Shown here piece by piece: positions 25,850 to 32,121 of a stretch of 64,000 bases of DNA (its first letter is position 1; every line of letters begins with the position of its first letter). Origin of the DNA: Flavobacterium anhuiense (GTDB lineage: Bacteria; Bacteroidota; Bacteroidia; Flavobacteriales; Flavobacteriaceae); the NCBI RefSeq assembly GCF_004151235.1, contig NZ_JUIV01000003.1, positions 62,001 to 126,000 of the forward strand, read 5' to 3'. Both the position numbers and the translations under genes were made by a program. Under the pieces are notes generated by a model, which was given only the letters and a program-made list of their open reading frames with translations, was not told where the DNA came from and did no database searches.

Positions 25850-26750
25850 TGGTTTTGAGTATTGGTAATTTCTTCTGCTTCAACTTTATATTCATTCCGT
25901 CAATTCCCTGCAATCCGCCAGTGTGAATGAGTAAAATTTTTGAATGTGCAGGAAAATAATTTTTGCCGATTAAATCTATAACGCCAAAAACCATCTTTCC
26001 TGTATAAATTGGATCTAAAGGCACTTTTGTCTTTTCAAAAAAAGCATTAACAAATTCAATTAATTCTAAATTTATCTTGCCATAACCTCCAAAATGATAG
26101 TCAGAAATTAAATTCCAGTTATCTTTTTTTGCAAAAATACGAATTTCATCGTTTAAAAAGTCACCTTTTAACGCTGGAAACCCCAAAATTTTCTGATTTG
26201 GCAGCGAATTATTAATTAATCCCGAAATTGTACCGCCTGTTCCCACTGCACAACAAACGTAATTAAAAACCGAATCTTCTTCTGTTAAAATCTCTTCACA
26301 ACCTTTTACAGCGAGTTCATTTGTACCGCCTTCTGGAACTAAATAAAAATCACCAAACTTGTCTTTCATTTTCTCAATAAAAGATGCTTCGCTTTTTAAT
26401 CGATACTCTTCTCTCGAAACAAACTCAAATTGCATTCCGTTTTGCTGAGCAAATTTAAGCGTTGGATTTTCTTCTATTTTGTCGAAAAGTTCGTCTCCGC
26501 GAATGATTCCGATAGTTCTAAAACCTTGCTCTTTTCCTGCATAAGCTACCGCCGCAATATGATTGGAAAATGCTCCTCCGAAAGTCAATAAAGTGTCTTT
26601 ATTTTCAGCTTTAGCTTGAAGTAAATTGTATTTTAATTTTCGGAATTTATTTCCTGAAACAAACGGATGAATTAAATCTTCACGCTTTATTGTCAACGAA
26701 ATATCATTCGGAAATTGAATATTTATGGATTGATTGAAAACTGGATTCAT
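25842..26750 (-). CDS. PLP enzyme, ACC deaminase / D-cysteine desulfhydrase family
   Basis: A 302-residue fold-type II PLP enzyme. The PLP lysine is Lys35 in VSGNKFRKLKYNL. The LTFGGAFSNHIAAVAYAG block and the phosphate loop VGTGGTISGLI are typical. Family members either open 1-aminocyclopropane-1-carboxylate or degrade D-cysteine to pyruvate, sulfide and ammonia. By eye I cannot choose, though D-cysteine desulfhydrase is commoner in bacteria without a plant association. Its ends overlap both neighbours (4 and 8 nt), so translation is coupled. Confidence 0.88.
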   Translation of the reverse strand: MNPVFNQSINIQFPNDISLTIKREDLIHPFVSGNKFRKLKYNLLQAKAENKDTLLTFGGAFSNHIAAVAYAGKEQGFRTIGIIRGDELFDKIEENPTLKFAQQNGMQFEFVSREEYRLKSEASFIEKMKDKFGDFYLVPEGGTNELAVKGCEEILTEEDSVFNYVCCAVGTGGTISGLINNSLPNQKILGFPALKGDFLNDEIRIFAKKDNWNLISDYHFGGYGKINLELIEFVNAFFEKTKVPLDPIYTGKMVFGVIDLIGKNYFPAHSKILLIHTGGLQGIDGMNIKLKQKKLPILKTND

Positions 26751-27082
26751 TTTAATTTGATATAATTCAGAAACTGAAAAAATGATCGGTTTTTAAGATA
26801 ATTCAAATCGGTTTCTTTTGCATAAGCTTCTCTTTCAAAACTAATATTTCGATAGGCTAAATCTTTGTTTTTGTATTGAATTAACCGAATTAAAAACTCA
26901 AAAACATACCAAATAAAGAATGGAAGAATTAACATTTCTAATTGCTGACGTAAATGTATTTTTTCATGATTAACAAAAACTCCATTTGCTTTATCAAAAT
27001 CATATTTTACCAAAACAAACGGAAATACAGCCATTCCTCGATAACCTTTCGGAATTAAATATTTGGCAACAATCAGAAACAT
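26747..27082 (-). CDS. Small membrane protein with HExxH motif, function unknown
   Basis: A 111-residue protein with a hydrophobic start and a membrane segment (about 51-68, LILPFFIWYVFEFLI). It contains HEKIHLRQQ, an exact HExxH zinc-protease-type motif (His39, Glu40, His43), and a later SFEREAYA that could give a third glutamate ligand. That arrangement occurs in minimal metallopeptidases, but the protein is very short, so activity is speculative. ATG and the next gene overlap by 4 nt in the ATGA manner. Confidence 0.65.
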   Translation of the reverse strand: MFLIVAKYLIPKGYRGMAVFPFVLVKYDFDKANGVFVNHEKIHLRQQLEMLILPFFIWYVFEFLIRLIQYKNKDLAYRNISFEREAYAKETDLNYLKNRSFFQFLNYIKLK

Positions 27083-27197
27083 TGGCTGTAAAATTTATAA
27101 ATTTGTAGCTATAAAATTGTTCGATTTCAATAAAATCATAATCAAATATTTTTATTTTTGATTTTTAATTATTCGAAAAAGAACGCGAAGCAGATTT

Positions 27198-27383
27198 ATG
27201 AAAGAGCAAAGTAATGAAAATAAATTAATCGAAGACGAAGATTTTTACTATACGCCCGAAGGTTATAAATGCTTTACTGAAAAACATCATTTAAAACGTG
27301 GTTACTGCTGTAAAAGTGGCTGCCGCCATTGCCCTTACGGATTTGATAAAAGGACAGGAGAAATAAGAAGAAAAGCGAATTAG
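27198..27383 (+). CDS. DUF5522-like cysteine-rich small protein
   Basis: A 61-residue protein with cysteines at 25, 37, 38, 42 and 45 in the pattern RGYCCKSGCRHCPYGF, suggesting a zinc or iron-sulfur site. It matches what I know as DUF5522, a small Bacteroidota/Proteobacteria family of unknown function. Its plus-strand position is divergent from the HExxH gene. Confidence 0.75.
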   Translation: MKEQSNENKLIEDEDFYYTPEGYKCFTEKHHLKRGYCCKSGCRHCPYGFDKRTGEIRRKAN

Positions 27384-27614
27384 ATAATTTGAAAATGTGT
27401 CAATTAGATAATTCTAAAATCTAAAATCAACAATCTAAAATATTAATATGGATATCCATTCACTAAAATTCAGGATTAAAATCCACAAGTCCTATCATAG
27501 GTCGGATATCCGTTATCCTTAGTTTTTTTTAATTAGAAAATGTGACAATTTGAAAATGAGTCAATTTGAAAATGGGATAATTAAAATAAATTTCAAATTT
27601 TACATTCCAATTTC

Positions 27615-27775
27615 GTCGGTCGATATTTCGCTCCGCTGGAGCTTTTATATTGGGGTTACTGTTTTTCTATAAATATTTCGCCTTTTCAAGGCTTTATTAT
27701 ATCAGCTCCAGAGGACCTAAATATTTATAGAACCAATTAACCGTCAGTCGCATATAAGCCCGAGCGGGGCGACAT
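27615..27775. repeat. Multi-hairpin intergenic element
   Basis: A perfect 14-bp inverted repeat TTCTATAAATATTT / AAATATTTATAGAA (27665-27678 and 27719-27732) encloses a 40-nt loop. It is flanked by GCTCCGCTGGAGC (27630s) and CCCGAGCGGGGCG (27760s) hairpins. The layout suggests a folded RNA or DNA element rather than a promoter. Confidence 0.6.
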
Positions 27776-27839
27776 AATTTTATAAAAAACAAAAAATTAA
27801 TCTGCTGTTAATCTAACCGCAATACCTTAGCATCTTAGT

Positions 27840-27855
27840 CCCGATAGCTATCGGG
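27840..27855. repeat. 16-bp palindrome CCCGATAGCTATCGGG
   Basis: A second copy of the palindrome at 24914, placed inside the repeat CCTTAGCATCTTAGT...CACCTTAGCATC about 27 bp upstream of hutU. Confidence 0.85.
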
Positions 27856-27881
27856 GACAGCACCTTAGCATCTCTAAAAAA

Positions 27882-29858
27882 ATGACTTTTAAAGAACAAA
27901 TACAACAAGGAATACCAAATATATTACCTCCAAAACAAGCATACGATCCAGCGATTAATCATGCTCCGAAACGAAAAGAAATTCTTTCAGCAGAAGAGAA
28001 AAAGCTAGCGTTGAAAAATGCTTTGCGCTATTTCGATCCAAAACATCACGCTGAATTAATTCCTGAATTTTCAGAAGAATTAGAAACTTATGGGCGTATT
28101 TATATGTATCGTTTTCGTCCAGATTATAGAATGTACGCAAGACCAATTGACGAATATCCAGGGAAATCTTTGCAGGCAAAAGCAATTATGCACATGATTC
28201 AGAACAATTTGGATTATGCTGTGGCGCAACATCCGCATGAATTAATTACGTATGGAGGAAACGGTGCTGTTTTCCAAAACTGGGCGCAATATTTATTGAC
28301 AATGCAATATCTGTCTGAAATGACAGATGAGCAAACTTTAACGATGTATTCTGGGCACCCAATGGGATTATTCCCTTCGCATAAAGAAGCGCCAAGAGTT
28401 GTGGTTACAAACGGAATGGTAATCCCGAATTACTCCAAACCTGACGATTGGGAAAGAATGAACGCTTTAGGGGTTTCGCAATACGGACAAATGACAGCGG
28501 GAAGTTATATGTATATTGGCCCGCAGGGAATTGTACACGGAACTACGATTACTGTTTTAAATGGTTTTAGAAAAATAAAACAAAATCCAGAAGGAAGTTT
28601 ATTTGTAACTTCTGGTCTTGGAGGAATGTCTGGCGCTCAGCCAAAAGCAGGAAATATTGCTGGATGTATTACAGTTTGTGCTGAGGTTAATCCGAAAATT
28701 ACTAAAATTCGTCACGATCAGGGATGGATTAACGAAGTCGTAACTTCTACTGATGAATTGGTTGCCAGAGTTGCTTTGGCAAAAGCCAACAAAGAAACAG
28801 TTTCAATTGCTTATTTAGGAAATGTTGTGGATGTTTGGGAACGTTTTGATCAAGAAAATATCAAAATTGATTTGGGTTCAGATCAGACTTCACTTCATAA
28901 TCCGTGGGCTGGAGGTTACTATCCAGTTGGAATTTCGTTTGAAGAAGCAAATGATTTAATGGCTAATAATCCAGAATTATTCAAAGAAAAAGTTCAAGAA
29001 ACCTTACGTCGTCATGCAGCTGCAATCAATAAACACACTGCAAAAGGAACTTACTTTTTTGATTATGGAAATGCCTTTTTATTAGAAGCTTCACGTGCTG
29101 GAGCTGATGTAATGGCCGAAAATAATATTGATTTTAGATATCCGAGTTATGTTCAGGATATTATGGGGCCAATGTGTTTCGACTACGGTTTTGGACCTTT
29201 CCGTTGGGTTTGTACTTCAGGAAAACCAGAAGATCTGCTAAAAACAGATGCAATCGCTTGTGAAGTTTTAGAAAAAATGGCCGAAACTGCGCCAAATGAA
29301 ATTCAGCAGCAAATGCAGGATAACATCAAATGGATTAAAGGCGCACAGGAAAACAAACTAGTTGTAGGTTCACAAGCTCGAATTCTATATGCCGATGCTG
29401 AAGGAAGAATCAAAATTGCAGAAGCCTTTAATCAAGCGATTGCTAAAGGAGAAATTGGCGCTGTGGTTTTAGGACGTGATCACCACGACGTTTCTGGAAC
29501 GGATTCTCCTTACAGAGAAACTTCAAATATTTATGATGGTTCTCGTTTTACAGCCGATATGGCAATTCATAATGTGATTGGAGACAGCTTTAGAGGAGCA
29601 ACCTGGGTATCAATACATAATGGCGGCGGAGTTGGCTGGGGAGAGGTTATAAACGGCGGATTTGGTATGGTTCTTGATGGTTCTACAGAAGCTTCAAAGC
29701 GTTTAGCGTCAATGCTTTTCTGGGATGTTAACAATGGAATTTCAAGAAGAAGCTGGGCAAGAAATGAAGGTGCTGTTTTTGCTATAAAAAGAGCAATGGA
29801 AGTTGAGCCTTTACTAAAAGTTACGCTACCAAATTTGGTTGATGAAAGTTTACTTTAA
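27882..29858 (+). CDS. hutU: Urocanate hydratase
   Basis: Converts urocanate to imidazolonepropionate with tightly bound NAD in histidine breakdown. Recognisable blocks are ITYGGNGAVFQNWAQYLLTM, MYSGHPMGLFPS, TSGLGGMSGAQPKAGNIAG (NAD phosphate region) and GVGWGEVINGGFG near the C-terminus. At 658 residues it is about 100 longer than classical HutU near 557, as is usual for the Bacteroidota type. The other hut genes are not adjacent here, so the pathway is dispersed or incomplete. Confidence 0.95.
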   Translation: MTFKEQIQQGIPNILPPKQAYDPAINHAPKRKEILSAEEKKLALKNALRYFDPKHHAELIPEFSEELETYGRIYMYRFRPDYRMYARPIDEYPGKSLQAKAIMHMIQNNLDYAVAQHPHELITYGGNGAVFQNWAQYLLTMQYLSEMTDEQTLTMYSGHPMGLFPSHKEAPRVVVTNGMVIPNYSKPDDWERMNALGVSQYGQMTAGSYMYIGPQGIVHGTTITVLNGFRKIKQNPEGSLFVTSGLGGMSGAQPKAGNIAGCITVCAEVNPKITKIRHDQGWINEVVTSTDELVARVALAKANKETVSIAYLGNVVDVWERFDQENIKIDLGSDQTSLHNPWAGGYYPVGISFEEANDLMANNPELFKEKVQETLRRHAAAINKHTAKGTYFFDYGNAFLLEASRAGADVMAENNIDFRYPSYVQDIMGPMCFDYGFGPFRWVCTSGKPEDLLKTDAIACEVLEKMAETAPNEIQQQMQDNIKWIKGAQENKLVVGSQARILYADAEGRIKIAEAFNQAIAKGEIGAVVLGRDHHDVSGTDSPYRETSNIYDGSRFTADMAIHNVIGDSFRGATWVSIHNGGGVGWGEVINGGFGMVLDGSTEASKRLASMLFWDVNNGISRRSWARNEGAVFAIKRAMEVEPLLKVTLPNLVDESLL

Positions 29859-29889
29859 AGTTTGTATAAAATTTTAAAATAACCATACT

Positions 29890-29952
29890 GTCATCCTGAG
29901 CGAAGTCGAAGGCTTATAAAAACGAAAAGGCTTCGACTCCGCTCAGCCTGAC
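29890..29952. repeat. Imperfect inverted repeat, GTCATCCTGAGCGAAGTCGA type
   Basis: Left arm 29890-29915 and right arm 29928-29952 pair over about 24 bp with few mismatches. I recognise the arms as a dispersed intergenic repeat common in Bacteroidota. It may also act as a transcription barrier after hutU. Confidence 0.75.
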
Positions 29953-29986
29953 AAACTTAAAACAAGAACATTTAATTCTTAGAAAT

Positions 29987-30523
29987 ATGAAAACACTTAA
30001 GTTAATTCCGTTTTTGCTACTGCTGATACTTACTTCTTGCAGTACTGTGACCGTTTATTCTGATTATGACAAAACTGTCGATTTTACGCCTTATAAAACA
30101 TACGCCTATTTTAAGCCCGGAATTGACAAGGTTGAAATATCAGATTTAGACAAAAGAAGAATTCTACGCGCAATTGATGATCAAATGCAAGCTAAAGGCT
30201 TTACAAAAAGCGATAATCCAGATTTGTTAGTAAACATCTTTACTAAGTCAAGAGAGCAAGTAGATGTAAACCAATTTACTGCTGGCTGGGGTTATGGCTG
30301 GGGCTGGGGTTGGAATCCTTACATGATGTATGGAGGACAAACTACAGTTTCTACTTCTACTGAAGGCACTTTGTATATTGATTTAATTGATGCTAAAAAG
30401 AAAGAAATGATTTGGCAAGGTGAAGGAATTGGAACTTTGACAAGAAACATCGATAAAAAAGATGAAAAAATTGCTGAGTTTGTAGGCAAAATTTTAGCTC
30501 AATATCCGCCAGTAAAAAAATAA
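29987..30523 (+). CDS. DUF4136 lipoprotein
   Basis: A 178-residue lipoprotein (signal MKTLKLIPFLLLLILTSC, Cys18). The mature chain contains the DUF4136 pattern: a VYSDYDKTVDFTPYKTYAYF start, a MQAKGFTKSDNPDLLVNIFT centre and an aromatic Gly/Trp-rich GWGYGWGWGWNPY stretch, ending in LYIDLIDAKKKEMIWQG. Function unknown; an outer envelope location is likely. Its stop codon is only 6 nt before the ilvA leader promoter box. Confidence 0.85.
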   Translation: MKTLKLIPFLLLLILTSCSTVTVYSDYDKTVDFTPYKTYAYFKPGIDKVEISDLDKRRILRAIDDQMQAKGFTKSDNPDLLVNIFTKSREQVDVNQFTAGWGYGWGWGWNPYMMYGGQTTVSTSTEGTLYIDLIDAKKKEMIWQGEGIGTLTRNIDKKDEKIAEFVGKILAQYPPVKK

Positions 30524-30528
30524 TTATT

Positions 30529-30536
30529 TACATTTG
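30529..30536 (+). promoter_or_regulatory. -7 promoter box of the ilvA leader
   Basis: TACATTTG matches TAnnTTTG exactly. It lies 20 nt before the leader peptide ATG, so the transcript would carry a short 5' UTR and the leader ORF. No -33 TTG was recognised. Confidence 0.7.
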
Positions 30537-30556
30537 CCATTCAATCAGTAAAAAAA

Positions 30557-30616
30557 ATGACAAACTTTAACAATATTATTATCGCTATTATTAGCATTAT
30601 TGCAATTCAGCAATAA
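30557..30616 (+). CDS. ilvA leader peptide (isoleucine-rich attenuator peptide)
   Basis: A 19-codon ORF encoding MTNFNNIIIAIISIIAIQQ, with 8 isoleucine codons in 11 consecutive positions, ending in TAA. It starts 20 nt after a promoter box. The stop codon is 4 nt before the proximal strand of a predicted antiterminator. Ribosome stalling at isoleucine codons would leave that strand free and let ilvA be transcribed. Isoleucine is the end product of the pathway begun by IlvA, so the codon choice is meaningful. Too short for automatic gene callers. Confidence 0.82.
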   Translation: MTNFNNIIIAIISIIAIQQ

Positions 30617-30620
30617 TGGC

Positions 30621-30663
30621 GAGGTGCTATATAAGTTTGTAAAATATAATTTATAGAAACCTC
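30621..30663 (+). promoter_or_regulatory. Predicted antiterminator of the ilvA leader
   Basis: GAGGTGCTATA (30621-30631) can pair with TATAGAAACCTC (30652-30663): GAGGT with ACCTC and CTATA with TATAG, interrupted by a small internal loop. The right strand includes ACCTC, the first arm of the terminator, so the two structures exclude each other. Confidence 0.65.
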
Positions 30664-30684
30664 CCAATTGGGAGGTTTTTTATT
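30658..30684 (+). terminator. Attenuator terminator upstream of ilvA
   Basis: A perfect AACCTCCC / GGGAGGTT stem with loop AATT is followed by TTTTATTTT. It lies in the ilvA leader and after no other gene, so its position implies attenuation. Confidence 0.85.
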
Positions 30685-30706
30685 TTAAAAAAGTTTAAGA
30701 CAAATA

Positions 30707-30780
30707 TTTTTTTGCCACAGATTTCACAGATTCACACAGATTAAAAATCATTATAATCCTTTTAATCTGTGGCAAAAAAA
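30707..30780. repeat. Dispersed inverted repeat, GCCACAGATT type, in the ilvA leader
   Basis: A perfect 17-bp inverted repeat (TTTTTTTGCCACAGATT at 30707-30723, AATCTGTGGCAAAAAAA at 30764-30780). Inside the left arm is a short-period CACAGATTTCACAGATT run. It lies between the attenuator terminator and the ilvA start. Confidence 0.8.
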
Positions 30781-30797
30781 AATAAAAACAAAACATC

Positions 30798-32042
30798 ATG
30801 AGTTTATTTGAAGAAGTACTTAATGCCCAAAAGCATCTTGAAAATGTAGTTGCCGCAACGCCTTTAACGCAAAATTTGAATCTTTCAGACGAATTTGAAT
30901 CGACTATTTTATTAAAAAGAGAAGATTTGCAAATTGTTCGTTCTTATAAAATTAGAGGCGCTTATAATAAGATTTCTTCGTTAAACGAAAAAGAAAAAGC
31001 AAACGGAATTGTATGCGCCAGTGCAGGAAATCACGCTCAAGGAGTTGCCTATTCTTGCAATCTTTTAAAGATTCATGGTAAAATTTACATGCCCAAAACA
31101 ACTCCAAAACAAAAAGTAAAACAAGTTCAGCTATTCGGAAAATCGTTTGTTGAAATTGTTTTGACTGGAGATACTTTTGATGATGCTTATGCCTCAGCAA
31201 CTGCAGATGCTATCAAAAATCACAAAACATTCATTCATCCTTTTGATGATGAAAAAGTAATCGCTGGTCAAGGAACTGTTGGATTGGAAATCTTAGAAAG
31301 TTTCAAAGATCCTATTGATTATGTTTTTGTACCAATTGGCGGTGGCGGACTGGCTTCTGGTTTATCAGAGGTTTTTAAACATTTGAGTCCCCATACCAAA
31401 ATAATCGGTGTTGAACCCAAAGGCGCACCTTCGATGAAAACTTCTATTGAAGAAAACAAAAATACACCATTAAAAACAATCGATAAGTTTGTTGACGGTG
31501 CTGCAGTAAAACAAGTTGGCGATAAAACTTTTGAAATCTGCCGTTACAATCTTGAAGACATTATTCTGGTTCCAGAAGGAAAAGTCTGCACCACGATTTT
31601 AAGGTTGTATAATGAAGAAGCCATGGTTGTAGAACCAGCTGGAGCTTTAACAATTGCTGCTTTGGATTTTTATAAAGATAAAATTAAAGGCAAAAATGTG
31701 ATCTGCATTGTAAGCGGAAGTAATAATGATATAGAAAGAACTGCCGAAATAAAAGAACGCTCTTTACTTTACGAAGGTTTAATGCACTATTTTATGATTC
31801 AGTTTCCGCAACGTCCAGGAGCTTTAAAAGAATTTGTCAACAATATTTTAGGTCCAGATGACGACATCACTTATTTCCAGTTTGCCAAGAAAAATAGCCG
31901 TGAAGTAGGTTCTGTTGTGGTTGGTTTAGAATTGAAAAACAAAAATGATATTATGCCAATCAAATTAAAAATGACCGAAAATGGTTTTGAGTTTCAATAT
32001 CTGAACGACAATCAGGATTTGTTTACGCAATTGATTGGATAA
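30798..32042 (+). CDS. ilvA: Threonine ammonia-lyase (threonine deaminase)
   Basis: Deaminates threonine to 2-oxobutanoate, the committed step to isoleucine. The 414-residue fold-type II PLP enzyme has the PLP lysine Lys51 in RSYKIRGAYNKIS, the ASAGNHAQGVAYS substrate loop and the PIGGGGLASG phosphate loop. A single ACT-like regulatory domain occupies about residues 330-414 (FPQRPGALKEFVNNIL), shorter than the E. coli two-ACT form. An isoleucine-rich attenuator lies upstream. No other ilv or leu genes are in the window. Confidence 0.95.
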   Translation: MSLFEEVLNAQKHLENVVAATPLTQNLNLSDEFESTILLKREDLQIVRSYKIRGAYNKISSLNEKEKANGIVCASAGNHAQGVAYSCNLLKIHGKIYMPKTTPKQKVKQVQLFGKSFVEIVLTGDTFDDAYASATADAIKNHKTFIHPFDDEKVIAGQGTVGLEILESFKDPIDYVFVPIGGGGLASGLSEVFKHLSPHTKIIGVEPKGAPSMKTSIEENKNTPLKTIDKFVDGAAVKQVGDKTFEICRYNLEDIILVPEGKVCTTILRLYNEEAMVVEPAGALTIAALDFYKDKIKGKNVICIVSGSNNDIERTAEIKERSLLYEGLMHYFMIQFPQRPGALKEFVNNILGPDDDITYFQFAKKNSREVGSVVVGLELKNKNDIMPIKLKMTENGFEFQYLNDNQDLFTQLIG

Positions 32043-32052
32043 AATAAAAAAC

Positions 32053-32083
32053 AAAGGCTGTCAGATGGGATGACAGCCTTTTC
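32053..32083. terminator. Bidirectional terminator, ilvA / GH30 gene
   Basis: AAAGGCTGTCA and TGACAGCCTTT form an 11-bp perfect stem with a 7-nt loop. A-rich and T-rich flanks allow it to serve both convergent genes. Confidence 0.85.
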
Positions 32084-32121
32084 AAATTCAATACAAATTA
32101 CTAATTGAATTGTGGATGTAA

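Larger units (their letters stand above)
27384..27881. other. 498-bp intergenic region filled with repeats
   Basis: No coding ORF was seen. From left to right: TCTAAAATC words (27410-27440), a segment with two partly matching GGATATCC motifs (27440-27520), a run of AATTTGAAAATG(T/A)G units (27536-27580), a multi-hairpin element (about 27615-27775) and a CTTAGCATCTTAG repeat split by the CCCGATAGCTATCGGG palindrome just before hutU. Confidence 0.7.
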
